From positions 1 to 56,159 of the forward strand of contig NZ_VOSS01000094.1 of the NCBI RefSeq assembly GCF_007997035.1: 56,159 nt of DNA. Reading direction: 5' to 3'. This stretch comes from Ralstonia sp. TCR112. GTDB taxonomy: Bacteria; Pseudomonadota; Gammaproteobacteria; Burkholderiales; Burkholderiaceae. The position numbers and the translations under genes are program-made. Positions 38,008 through 46,929 of the stretch are shown here, in pieces (positions within the stretch are counted from its first letter, which is position 1; each line of letters starts with the position of its first letter). Below the pieces are notes generated by a model. It was given only the letters and a program-made list of their open reading frames with translations, was not told the DNA's origin and searched no databases.

Positions 38008-38895
38008 TTACGGGTTCGGCCCCGTCGCCACCGGTCGCGACGGATCGCTGCACCATTCGCTCCATGAGCCGGCGTAGAGCGCGGCGCCCGTGAGGCCCGC
38101 GATCTCCATGGCCAATGCGTTGTGGCAGGCAGTCACGCCCGAGCCGCATTGCAGCGTCGCGTCTTGCGGCTTGGCGCCGGCCAGCACGGCCGTAAAGTCG
38201 GCGCGCAATTGTTCTGCCGGCTTGAACCTGCCGTCGGCCTGCAGGTTGTCGCGGAAGAAACGGTTGCGCGCGCCAGGAATGTGGCCGCCGACGGGATCGA
38301 GCGTTTCGTTTTCACCGCGGTAGCGGTCGGGGGCGCGGGCGTCGACGACGGGCTTGTCGGCGTGGCCGAGGTATTTCTGCACGATATCTGCCGTGACCAT
38401 CTGCACGAGCGAGGGCTTGCGCGTGATGTTGCCGGGCGTGGCATTGAGCTGCGGTTCTTCGGGCACGATCTGGTCGACGGGAAAGTGCGCGGCTTCCCAG
38501 GCCTGCAGGCCGCCATCGAGCACGGCCACATCGGCATGGCCGACCCAGCGCAGCAGCCACCACAGGCGCGCCGCGTACATGCTGCCCTGGCGGTCATACG
38601 CGACGACTTGCGTGTCGTCGTTCACGCCGAGCGCCTGCAGGCGCGCGACGAGTGCCTCTGCGTCGGGCAGCGGGTGGCGGCCATTGGTACCGGTTTTGGG
38701 GCCCGACAGTTCGTTGTCGAGATGCATGTAGAACGCGCCGGGCACGTGGCTCGCGTGATACGCGTCCCGCCCCGCGGCGGGGTTGGCGAGGTCAAAGCTG
38801 CAATCGATAACGACCACCGCTTCGGGCGCGCTCTGCTGCAGTGCGGCCAGTTGCGGTGCGGTGATGAGGGTGGCGTAGTGAGCGCGTTCGCTCAT
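38008..38895 (-). CDS. sseA: 3-mercaptopyruvate sulfurtransferase
   Basis: A 295-residue two-domain rhodanese-type enzyme. The N-terminal inactive rhodanese domain contains VVVIDCSFDLANP and YDRQGSMYAARLWW; the C-terminal active domain has VVDARAPDRYRG and the active loop LQCGSGVTACHN. CGSGVTA is the mercaptopyruvate sulfurtransferase version of the loop (thiosulphate enzymes usually have CRxGxx). It moves sulphane sulphur from 3-mercaptopyruvate to acceptors such as cyanide or thiols. It starts 21 nt after the EamA gene stop and is probably cotranscribed with it. Confidence 0.93.
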   Translation of the reverse strand: MSERAHYATLITAPQLAALQQSAPEAVVVIDCSFDLANPAAGRDAYHASHVPGAFYMHLDNELSGPKTGTNGRHPLPDAEALVARLQALGVNDDTQVVAYDRQGSMYAARLWWLLRWVGHADVAVLDGGLQAWEAAHFPVDQIVPEEPQLNATPGNITRKPSLVQMVTADIVQKYLGHADKPVVDARAPDRYRGENETLDPVGGHIPGARNRFFRDNLQADGRFKPAEQLRADFTAVLAGAKPQDATLQCGSGVTACHNALAMEIAGLTGAALYAGSWSEWCSDPSRPVATGPNP

Positions 38896-38916
38896 GGCGG
38901 CAATCTCCTGGGTCGA

Positions 38917-39905
38917 TCAAACTTCCGGGTGAATCTCGGCTTCCGGGCCGGACACGGCTGTCTGCGGCGTCGGATGTTCGCTGCCAGACTGACGGGCGCG
39001 CATGACGGTGGTGACGATGCCGCTCCCGATGATGAGCGCCATGCCCGCCCACGACAGCGCATTCAGGTGGTCATTCCACAGCAACATACCCCACCCGCTC
39101 GCAAAGACGATGCCGGTGTATTGCAGATTAGCCGTCAGCAGCGTGTTGCCGCGCTTGTAGGCACGCGTCATGGCGGTCTGGCCCAGCGTCGCAAGAAGCC
39201 CGACAGCCAGCAGCAGGCCGGCGCTGTGCCACGTGTGCGGCTGCGCCCCGCCAATCAGCATCCACACGCCGCCGGCGATTGCGCTCACCAGTGAAAAGTA
39301 GAACACGATGCGTGCTTCGTTCTCGCCCAGGTCGCCCAGTTGGCGGACCTCCACATAGGCGAGGGCGGTGAACACGCCGGAGACCAGCCCGACCATGCCG
39401 CCGGCCAGCTGAGATGGCCCGCTTCCCACGCTGGGCTGCAGCAGGCACAGCACGCCGACAAACGACATCAGGATCGCGGCCACCATCTTCTTGTCGCGCC
39501 CGCGGCCTTGCCGGCCATTGCAGCGCCTGCGCCGATGATCAACGCAATCCATACCGGCGACATGTAGTTCAGCGTCATGGCCGTCGCCAGCGGCAGCAGG
39601 CTGATCGACGTAAACCACAGCAGCAGCGATGTCACCCCGAATACGCTGCGTTTGATATGCGCCACGAGATAGGGCGTGCGGATGCCCGCGCCTGTCTTGG
39701 CGAGGACGGCGCCCATCAGCGTCATGCCGATCACGCTGCGGTAGAAGACGATCTCGCCGGTGCTGTAATGCGCCGAGGCCAGTTTCACGCACACGCCCAT
39801 CGCCGAGAAGGCAAACGCGGCAAGGATCATCCACAGCGATTGGCGAGAGGAGCTTTCGGCCGTTTGGGTGGCAGTCTGGGCAGCGGTTGCAGTGTCGGCG
39901 GGCAT
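38917..39905 (-). pseudogene. EamA/DMT-family transporter, broken by a one-base frameshift
   Basis: An inner-membrane exporter of the drug/metabolite family with two EamA repeats. The N-half (LWMILAAFAFSAMGVCVKLA, WFTSISLLPLATAMTLNYM) is in frame from 39905 to about 39500, after which the frame reads ATRRWWPRS and stops. The C-half (KKMVAAILMSFVGVLCLLQP onward, ending AEIHPEV at 38917) is in another frame. Adding one base in the CCC run at 39499-39501 joins them into 329 residues with about ten spans, the normal size. The fault may be a sequencing error. The substrate is unknown. Confidence 0.87.
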
Positions 39906-39920
39906 GGCGAGGAGGGGGCG

Positions 39921-39956
39921 AAAAAAAACGGTGCGGCCTGTGAGGGCTGCACCGTT
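39921..39956 (-). terminator. Rho-independent terminator of the Rieske oxygenase gene
   Basis: On the minus strand AACGGTGC (39956-39949) pairs with GCACCGTT (39934-39927), closing a 14-nt loop region, followed by a run of eight T (39928-39921). It lies between the oxygenase stop and the EamA start. Confidence 0.88.
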
Positions 39957-40002
39957 CCTATTGTGACGCGGAAGGGGGCGGATGCCTACCTTCAGTCGTC
40001 GC

Positions 40003-41100
40003 TCAGTAGTTCATCGTGCGTCGATACCATTCGTGGAAGTGCTGCATGCCGTCTTCCATGGGCGACTGGTACGGGCCGACTTCGCTCGTACCACGCTTGA
40101 GCAACGCCAAGCGCCCGGCGTCCATGCGTTCGGCGATCTCGTCGTCTTCGAGGCACGTTTCCATGTAGGCGGCGCGCTCGGCTTCGACGAACTCACGCTC
40201 GAACAGCACGATTTCTTCCGGATAGTAGAACTCGACCACGTTACGCGTCTTGGTCGGGCTGAGCGGGTGCAGCGTCGACACCACCAGCACGTTCGGATAC
40301 CACTCGACCATCACGTTCGGGTAATACGTCAGCCACACTGCGCCGTACTTCGGCATCTCGCCGTTGTTGAAGCGAAGCACAGCGTCGTGCCACTTCTGGT
40401 AAGCCGGCGTGCCGGGTTTGCGCAAATTGGCATGGATGCCGACGGTCTGCACGCTGTGCCACTCGCCAAACTCCCATTCCAGGTCGTCACACGAGACGAA
40501 CTGGCCGAGGCCGGGGTGGAAGGGCACCACGTGGTAGTCCTCGAGGTACACCTCGATGAAGGTCTTCCAGTTGTAGTTGCAGTCGTGCACCTCGACGTGG
40601 TCCAGCATGTAGCCGGAAAAATCGAGATCGCGCGCCACGCCCAAGCGGGCGAGGTCTTCGCGCACATCGCGCTTGCCTTCGAACAGCAGGCCGTTCCAGT
40701 TCTGCAGCGGCGAGCGCGACAGATGCACGCACGGTTGCTTCTCGAAATGCGGCGCGCCCAGCAGGTCGCCCTGCAGGTCGTACGTCCAGCGATGCAGCGG
40801 GCAGACGATGTTCTGGGCATTGCCGCGCCCATTGAGCATGATGGCCTGCCGATGCCGGCACACATTGGAAAGCAGTTCGACGCCGTTCGGATTGCGCACC
40901 AGCACGCGGCCCTCGGCCTCGGCGGCAAGCGTGTGATAGTCGCCGACTTCCGGAACCATCAGCTCATGGCCGACGTAACCGGGGCCATGTTTGAACAGAC
41001 GTTCGATTTCAGTTTGATACAGCGCCTCGTCGAAGTAAGCAGAGACGGGCAACTGGGTTTCAGACGGCACCAGATTCAGTGCGGCGCTGAGATTGGACAT
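40003..41100 (-). CDS. Rieske non-haem iron oxygenase, alpha subunit
   Basis: A 365-residue ring-hydroxylating-type oxygenase. The [2Fe-2S] ligands are CRH and CPLH in a Rieske domain at about residues 30-130. The mononuclear iron site appears as NWKTFIEVYLEDYHVVPFHP, with the two His and nearby acidic residues. No ferredoxin, reductase or beta subunit is adjacent, so electron partners must be encoded elsewhere. The substrate is unknown; demethylase-type roles are as likely as ring dihydroxylation. The start at 41100 follows GTGGGGATA; the open frame continues upstream to 41142 but lacks a better site. Confidence 0.88.
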   Translation of the reverse strand: MSNLSAALNLVPSETQLPVSAYFDEALYQTEIERLFKHGPGYVGHELMVPEVGDYHTLAAEAEGRVLVRNPNGVELLSNVCRHRQAIMLNGRGNAQNIVCPLHRWTYDLQGDLLGAPHFEKQPCVHLSRSPLQNWNGLLFEGKRDVREDLARLGVARDLDFSGYMLDHVEVHDCNYNWKTFIEVYLEDYHVVPFHPGLGQFVSCDDLEWEFGEWHSVQTVGIHANLRKPGTPAYQKWHDAVLRFNNGEMPKYGAVWLTYYPNVMVEWYPNVLVVSTLHPLSPTKTRNVVEFYYPEEIVLFEREFVEAERAAYMETCLEDDEIAERMDAGRLALLKRGTSEVGPYQSPMEDGMQHFHEWYRRTMNY

Positions 41101-41144
41101 TATCCCCACTCCCAATAACGGTGAAAGCAGTGAACAACCCAACC

Positions 41145-41171
41145 ATCGAAAAATTCGATGAAAAATTCGAT
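41145..41171. promoter_or_regulatory. Operator-like repeats upstream of the Rieske gene
   Basis: ATCGAA-AAA-TTCGAT (41145-41159) is a perfect palindrome, and AAAAATTCGAT occurs twice in tandem (41149-41159 and 41161-41171). They lie 45-71 nt upstream of the oxygenase ATG, within or near its promoter, as expected for a regulator-binding site. No regulator gene is adjacent. Confidence 0.45.
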
Positions 41172-41202
41172 TTGGGAAAGGACGCCATCGGCAGGTGGCG
41201 TA

Positions 41203-41281
41203 GGGTCTGTTGAGGTAGGAAACGAGCGCTGCCGGCCCCCGCTTGGGCCAACGACCATACGTTCAATGGGCCAACAGACCC
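41203..41281. repeat. 79-bp element bounded by 10-bp inverted repeats
   Basis: GGGTCTGTTG at 41203-41212 and CAACAGACCC at 41272-41281 are perfect inverted repeats around 59 nt. The interior contains TGGGCCAAC twice. Ends starting GGGTCTGTTG resemble IS termini, so a miniature inverted-repeat element is possible. No clear target duplication flanks it. A long RNA hairpin is the alternative. Confidence 0.4.
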
Positions 41282-41525
41282 AGACCATCGTGCGGAGCGG
41301 CGTACGCCGGCCCGGCCTTTGGAGGAAAGGGGGGGATTGTACCCCAGGGAAATTGATAAGTCCCTGATTTTCGAACCCTTTCCGCCGCCGGCTATTCGAC
41401 CGTCAGATGGGTGATGCCTCGCGTCGCAGCCACGAATCGTCATCTCGCACCCTGTGGGATGTGCGCAGAACGCACGCGGAATTGCCGTAAAATGCCGGAT
41501 TGTCCTTTTCTGATTCGCAACCGGC

Positions 41526-41813
41526 ATGCCCCGTGCCTCAAACGACGCCTCCAGCAGCGCGTCCGCCACGCCCTCCGCTACGCCGGCTTCCTATGAAGCG
41601 GCGATGGCCGAACTCGAAACCCTCGTCGCGAGCATGGAATCCGGTGAATTGCCGCTGGAGGCCTCGCTTGCGGCGTATCGACGCGGGGCTGAGCTGGTCA
41701 AGTACTGCCAGCAGGTGCTGGAACGTGTCGAGCAGCAAGTGCGCGTGCTGGACGGCGATGCGCTGAAGCCGTTGGGAGACGACTCCAACGCGAACGAGCA
41801 GGGCGACGCATGA
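41526..41813 (+). CDS. xseB: Exodeoxyribonuclease VII small subunit
   Basis: A 95-residue protein. The core YEAAMAELETLVASMESGEL followed by PLEASLAAYRRGAELVKYCQ is diagnostic of XseB, a helical hairpin that assembles on XseA to form the single-strand exonuclease. About 20 N-terminal residues rich in Ala/Ser precede it. It overlaps ispA by 4 nt, the usual xseB-ispA-dxs order. xseA is not in the window. Confidence 0.95.
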   Translation: MPRASNDASSSASATPSATPASYEAAMAELETLVASMESGELPLEASLAAYRRGAELVKYCQQVLERVEQQVRVLDGDALKPLGDDSNANEQGDA

Positions 41814-42721
41814 GCGATTTCGCCCAATGGATGGCGTCCGTGGTCGCGCGGACGGAAAGCGCGCTCGAGCACACCTTGCCCGCCGAAACCGTCGCGCCGC
41901 AACGTCTGCATGCCGCCATGCGCTATGCCACGCTGGGTGCGGGAAAGCGCGTGCGTCCGCTGCTGGCACATGCTGCGGGTGCGCTGGGCGACGCATCGTC
42001 GGAGGCGCTTGACGGCGTGAGCTGTGCCGTGGAGATGATCCACGCCTATTCGCTCGTCCACGACGACATGCCCTGCATGGACGACGACGACCTGCGCCGC
42101 GGCCGCCCCACCGTGCATCGCGCCTATGATGAAGCGACGGCCCTGCTGGTCGGCGACGCCTTGCAGACGCAGGCGTTCATCGTGCTGGCCGAGCTGGGAG
42201 CGGTAAGCCCCGCAACGCGGGCGATGCTGGTCGGTGAATTGGCGCGTGCTTCCGGTTCGCTGGGGATGGCGGGTGGTCAGGCCATCGATCTGCAAAGCGT
42301 GGGTATCGCGCTGTCGCAAGACGAGCTGGAAGCGATGCACCGCATGAAGACCGGAGCGTTGCTGCGGGCGAGCCTGCGGATGGGCGCGCTGTGTGCTGGC
42401 GTGAATGCCGCTGCCTTGGAGCATGTCGATGCGTATGCGGGTGCTGTCGGCCTCGCGTTCCAGGTGGTCGACGACATCCTCGACGTGACGGCCGATACTG
42501 CAACGCTGGGCAAGACCGCCGGCAAGGACGAGGCCAACGACAAGCCGACTTACGTGTCCATCCTCGGGTTGGACAAGGCCCGGGCGCTGGCTGATGAGCT
42601 GCACGCCGCAGCGGGTGCGGCGGTCGCCCAACTGGCCCGCGAGATCGGCGGTGAAGCGAGCCAGGCCCGTACCCTCCGATTGGCCGAGATGGCCGACCTG
42701 ATTGTGCGGCGTGGCCACTGA
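41810..42721 (+). CDS. ispA: Farnesyl diphosphate synthase
   Basis: A 303-residue polyprenyl synthase joining isopentenyl diphosphate to dimethylallyl and geranyl diphosphate. The first Asp-rich motif is [14 protein letters not shown] and the second [12 protein letters not shown], both complete. [13 protein letters not shown] is the substrate-binding GKxxR. The bulky residues before the first Asp-rich motif and the two-residue insertion in it are typical of bacterial C15 synthases. It sits between xseB (4-nt overlap) and dxs (56-nt gap), which supplies its precursors. Confidence 0.95.
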   Translation: MSDFAQWMASVVARTESALEHTLPAETVAPQRLHAAMRYATLGAGKRVRPLLAHAAGALGDASSEALDGVSCAVEMIHAYSLVHDDMPCMDDDDLRRGRPTVHRAYDEATALLVGDALQTQAFIVLAELGAVSPATRAMLVGELARASGSLGMAGGQAIDLQSVGIALSQDELEAMHRMKTGALLRASLRMGALCAGVNAAALEHVDAYAGAVGLAFQVVDDILDVTADTATLGKTAGKDEANDKPTYVSILGLDKARALADELHAAAGAAVAQLAREIGGEASQARTLRLAEMADLIVRRGH

Positions 42722-42777
42722 ACAACATTGCATCGACGTTAGAAGTCTTTGCCAAAACGCCTGAGCGGCGGTCCCAC

Positions 42778-44686
42778 ATGACGTACGAACTTCTGAACAC
42801 CATCGACGATCCGGCCGACCTGCGCCGACTGGACCGCCGCCAGCTCGGGCCGCTGGCCGACGAGTTGCGCGCCTTTGTGCTCGATTCCGTCTCGCAGACG
42901 GGCGGCCACCTGTCGTCGAACCTGGGCACGGTCGAACTGACCATCGCCCTGCATTACGTCTTCAACACGCCGGAAGACCGCATCGTGTGGGACGTCGGCC
43001 ACCAGAGCTATCCGCACAAGATCCTGACTGGCCGCCGCGACCAGATGGGCTCGCTGCGCCAGCTGGACGGCATCTCCGGCTTCCCGCGCCGCAGCGAGAG
43101 CCCGTACGACACGTTCGGTACCGCGCACTCGTCCACGTCGATTTCCGCCGCGCTGGGCATGGCCCTGGGCGCCAAGACCAACGGTGAAGATCGCGTCGCC
43201 ATTGCGGTGATCGGCGACGGTGCGATGAGCGCCGGCATGGCGTTCGAGGCGATGAACAACGCGGGCGTCTATAAAGACCTGCCGCTGGTGGTCGTGCTCA
43301 ATGACAACGACATGTCGATTTCGCCGCCGGTGGGGGCGCTGAACCGCTATCTGGCGCGGCTGATGAGCGGCCAGTTCTACGCGGCCACCAAGAAGGGCGT
43401 GGAAAAGCTGCTGTCGGTGGCGCCGCCGGTGCTCGAGTTTGCCAAGCGCTTCGAGGAACACACCAAGGGCATGTTCGTGCCGGCCACGATGTTCGAGGAA
43501 TTCGGCTTCAACTACATCGGCCCGATCGACGGGCACGATCTTGAATCGCTGGTGCCGACGCTGCAGAACATCCGCCAGCGCGCGCGCGAAGGCGGCGGCC
43601 CGCAGTTCCTCCACGTCGTCACCAAGAAGGGCCAGGGTTACAAGCTGGCCGAGGCTGATCCGATCCTCTATCACGGCCCGGGCAAGTTCAACCCGCAGGA
43701 GGGCATCAAGCCTTCGGGGCGCCGCCAAGGTGACGTACACGCAGGTGTTCGGCCAGTGGCTGTGCGATATGGCGGCGGCCGACAAGCGCCTAGTGGGTAT
43801 CACGCCCGCCATGCGCGAAGGCTCGGGGATGGTGGAGTTCGAACAGCGCTTTCCCGACCGCTATTACGACGTCGGCATCGCCGAGCAGCACGCCGTCACC
43901 TTTGCCGGCGGCCTGGCATGCGAGGGGCTGAAGCCGGTCGTCGCCATCTATTCGACGTTCCTGCAGCGCGGCTATGACCAGCTGATTCATGACGTGGCGC
44001 TGCAGAATCTGCCGGTGGTGTTCGCGCTGGACCGCGCAGGCCTGGTCGGCGCGGACGGTGCCACGCACGCGGGTGCGTACGACATCGCCTACCTGCGCTG
44101 CATCCCCAACATGATGGTGATGACGCCTGCCGACGAGAACGAATGCCGCCAGCTGCTGAGCACCGCGTTCGCGCAGGATTGCCCGACAGCTGTGCGGTAT
44201 CCGCGTGGTGCCGGCACGGGCGTGGCGGTGCAGCCGACCCTGGAGCCGCTGCCTGTAGGCAAGGCCGAAGTGCGCCGCACGTCCACCGCGCCCGCCGGCC
44301 AGCGCGTTGCGATTCTGGCGTTCGGTTCGATGGTTGCGCCGGCGTCGGCAGCGGCCGAGCGTTTGGACGCCACCGTCGTCAACATGCGCTTCGTCAAGCC
44401 GCTCGACGTGGCCTGCGTGCTGGAAATGGCGCGCACGCACGATTACGTGGTCACGGTAGAAGAAGGCTGCGTGATGGGCGGGGCAGGTAGCGCCTGCCTG
44501 GAAGCGCTGGCTGCCGCTGGCGTCTCGACGCCGGTGCTGCAACTGGGCCTGCCCGATCGCTTTGTCGATCACGGCGATCATGCTGCGCTGCTGGCGCAAT
44601 GTGGGCTGGATGCCAACGGCATCCTCGCGTCCATCCGCGAGCGTTTTGCCGTACAGCCGCGCGCAGCGGCCCCGCGCGTCGCGTGA
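42778..44686 (+). pseudogene. dxs: 1-deoxy-D-xylulose-5-phosphate synthase, frameshifted as written
   Basis: The first enzyme of the non-mevalonate isoprenoid pathway, a thiamine-diphosphate enzyme condensing pyruvate and glyceraldehyde-3-phosphate. The N-half is in frame ([20 protein letters not shown]; cofactor motif [18 protein letters not shown]). At the GGGG run 43716-43719 the frame slips; reading GGG instead restores [20 protein letters not shown] and the C-half ([17 protein letters not shown]) to the stop at 44686, 635 residues, normal for Dxs. As written the protein would end at 43977. Dxs is normally essential, so an extra base in the consensus sequence is the likeliest cause. Confidence 0.94.
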
Positions 44687-44936
44687 TTCACCTTTGGCGC
44701 TGGCCTATAGGCAGAATCAATCACCCGTATTGCATCCACGGGTATGAGTAGTTGACTGCAGAGGTAGGAAATTTCTTTTACACTCCGCCAGTCTTATTTC
44801 TGAATTGTGTGCGCAGTCGCGGGATGGGCAGATTCGATCACTTGAGGGGTGGTCATCGTCAGCCAGGTTCCGCGGTTTCACACTCGTTGCGTACCGGCCG
44901 ACTGCGATGGCCGGGCGACCGTAAAGGAAACCGATC

Positions 44937-45743
44937 ATGAACGATATGAACCCGGCTTTCGCGATGCCGGACGTGCAGTCCAGCCACGATACTCGCCAGA
45001 TCCCAATTCAGCGCGTTGGCGTGCGCGGCGTGCGTTACCCGATGTCGCTGCAGACCCCCTCGGGCGTGCAGAACACCGTCGGTACCTACAACCTGGACGT
45101 GCATCTGCCCGCTGACCAGAAGGGCACGCACATGTCGCGCTTCGTCGCGCTGCTTGAAGAAGAGCGCGAGCCGCTGAATCTGGCGCAGTTCCAGTTGCTG
45201 CTGGAAAAGATGCTGGAGAAGCTGGAAGCCGACGCCGGCCGTATTGAGGTCCATTTCCCGTATTTCGTCAGCAAGACGGCCCCGGTGTCGGGCGTGCAGT
45301 CGCTGATGGACTATGAAGTGACGATGATTGGCGAAGTGCGCGACGGCCACACCAAGGTCCGCGTCAAGGCGCTGGTGCCGGTGACGAGCCTCTGCCCCTG
45401 CTCGAAGAAGATTTCGCAGTACGGCGCGCACAACCAGCGCTCGCACATCACGATCGACGCCGAGCTGGCGGCCGATACGCCGGTCGAAGCGCTGATCCGC
45501 ATGGCCGAAGAAGAGGCGTCTTGCGAACTGTGGGGCCTGCTCAAGCGTCCGGACGAAAAATTCGTGACGGAGCGTGCGTACGAAAACCCGAAGTTCGTGG
45601 AAGACCTGGTGCGCGATATCGCCATGCGCCTGAACCAGGACGACCGCATCGTCGCCTACACGCTGGAAGCGGAAAACTTCGAGTCGATTCACAACCACAG
45701 CGCCTATGCGCTGATCGAGCGCGACAAGCGCACCGACAAGTAA
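44937..45743 (+). CDS. folE2: GTP cyclohydrolase FolE2 (type IB)
   Basis: A 268-residue enzyme converting GTP to dihydroneopterin triphosphate for folate synthesis. It is the FolE2 type, unrelated in sequence to zinc-dependent FolE and able to use other metals. Family marks are [40 protein letters not shown] (with the metal-binding Cys) and [16 protein letters not shown]-type end [23 protein letters not shown] precedes the ATG. The 250-nt gap from dxs contains its own promoter region; I see no obvious Zur palindrome there. A terminator follows. Confidence 0.95.
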   Translation: MNDMNPAFAMPDVQSSHDTRQIPIQRVGVRGVRYPMSLQTPSGVQNTVGTYNLDVHLPADQKGTHMSRFVALLEEEREPLNLAQFQLLLEKMLEKLEADAGRIEVHFPYFVSKTAPVSGVQSLMDYEVTMIGEVRDGHTKVRVKALVPVTSLCPCSKKISQYGAHNQRSHITIDAELAADTPVEALIRMAEEEASCELWGLLKRPDEKFVTERAYENPKFVEDLVRDIAMRLNQDDRIVAYTLEAENFESIHNHSAYALIERDKRTDK

Positions 45744-45761
45744 TCGACGCGCCGCCCCAAG

Positions 45762-45789
45762 AAAAAGCCGCTCAACCGAGCGGCTTTTT
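45762..45789. terminator. Bidirectional Rho-independent terminator
   Basis: AAAAAGCCGCTC / GAGCGGCTTTTT, a 12-bp perfect stem with loop AACC, between the convergent folE2 and tsaD genes. Its T-run directly abuts the tsaD stop codon at 45790-45792. Confidence 0.95.
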
Positions 45790-46833
45790 TCATGCCTGGT
45801 GGATGCGGATGTCTTCGAGGTCCCAGCGGGGCGTGACGCCGTAGCCGTAGCCGTCCTGCACCTGGGCGGGATCAGCCTGCAGCCGCATCGCGCCGGCAAA
45901 GGCGATCATCGCGCCGTTGTCGGTGCAGAACTGCAGGTCGGGGTAGTAGACGCGAAGCCCGCGCTTTTTGCCCTCGGCGTTCAGCCCGTCGCGCAACTGG
46001 CGGTTCGCGCCCACACCGCCGGCCACGACGATGCGCTTGAGGCCATGCTCGCGTGCGGCGCGCAGCGTCTTCTTGACGAGCACTTCGACGATGGCGGCGA
46101 CAAATGCACGGGCAAGATCCGCGCGTGGCTGGTAACAGGTTTCGCTGTCGGTCAGGTTGAGCTTGCGCACCTGCGTGAGCACCGCTGTCTTGAGGCCCGC
46201 GAACGAGAAATCGAAATTGCCCGAATGCAGCATTGGTCGGGGCAGGTCGAACACGCCCGGGTTGCCAAACTCGGCCAGCCGCGAAACGGCAGGGCCGCCC
46301 GGGTAGCCGAGGCCGAGCAGCTTGGCGGTCTTGTCGAAGGCTTCGCCCGCGGCATCGTCGAGCGTCTCGCCGAGCAGCGTGTACTGGCCGACGGCATCGA
46401 CGCGCATCAACTGCGTATGCCCGCCCGAGACGAGCAGCGCCAGAAACGGAAACTCCGGCCGGTCCGCCTCCAGCAGCGGCGAGAGCAGGTGCCCCTCCAG
46501 GTGATGCACGCCCACCAGCGGTTTGCCGAGCGCAAACGCCAACGCATTGGCCACCGAAGCGCCGACGAGCAGCGCGCCGGCCAGCCCCGGGCCTTTCGTG
46601 TAAGCGATCGCGTCGATGTCCCCGCGCGTCGCCCCCGCTTTGACCAGCACCTCTTCCAGCAGCGGAATCACGCGCCGGATGTGATCGCGCGAGGCCAGCT
46701 CGGGCACCACACCGCCGTATTCGCGGTGCATGGCGATCTGCGAATACAGCGCATGCGCGCGCAGGCCGGCATGGGTGTCGTACAGGGCGACGCCGGTTTC
46801 GTCACAGGAGGATTCGATGCCGAGGACCAGCAT
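45790..46833 (-). CDS. tsaD: tRNA threonylcarbamoyladenosine transferase TsaD
   Basis: A 347-residue ASKHA-fold protein that with TsaB, TsaC and TsaE installs t6A37 on tRNAs reading ANN codons. The N-terminal [16 protein letters not shown] is diagnostic. The iron-binding His111 and His115 lie in [11 protein letters not shown], the nucleotide loops in [10 protein letters not shown] and [12 protein letters not shown], and the final metal Asp in [13 protein letters not shown]. Start at 46833. A tRNA with CAU anticodon further on (53505) is a likely substrate of t6A modification. Confidence 0.96.
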   Translation of the reverse strand: MLVLGIESSCDETGVALYDTHAGLRAHALYSQIAMHREYGGVVPELASRDHIRRVIPLLEEVLVKAGATRGDIDAIAYTKGPGLAGALLVGASVANALAFALGKPLVGVHHLEGHLLSPLLEADRPEFPFLALLVSGGHTQLMRVDAVGQYTLLGETLDDAAGEAFDKTAKLLGLGYPGGPAVSRLAEFGNPGVFDLPRPMLHSGNFDFSFAGLKTAVLTQVRKLNLTDSETCYQPRADLARAFVAAIVEVLVKKTLRAAREHGLKRIVVAGGVGANRQLRDGLNAEGKKRGLRVYYPDLQFCTDNGAMIAFAGAMRLQADPAQVQDGYGYGVTPRWDLEDIRIHQA

Positions 46834-46929
46834 GGCAAGCGGGGCGTGAGGAATTGCAATGGGAAGGCCGCCGAAGATAGCACAAGTTAAAATGCGCGGT
46901 TTCTTCAAGAATAGGGCGGCGCAGCGATC

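Larger units (their letters stand above)
41101..41525. other. Intergenic region between the Rieske gene and xseB
   Basis: A 425-nt divergent promoter region. It holds the A/T-rich repeats at 41145-41171, the 79-bp inverted-repeat element at 41203-41281, and TAAAAT at 41488-41493, a likely -10 box for xseB-ispA 33 nt before the xseB ATG. No gene is supported here. Confidence 0.55.

Noticed and set aside
43439-44686. A separate gene for the C-terminal half of Dxs starting at 43439
   Set aside because: Its first 95 codons are an out-of-frame reading of the Dxs N-half; the true sequence resumes only after the frameshift at 43716-43719.
44752-44784. TTGACT and TACACT as a folE2 promoter
   Set aside because: Spacing of 21 bp is outside the sigma-70 range.
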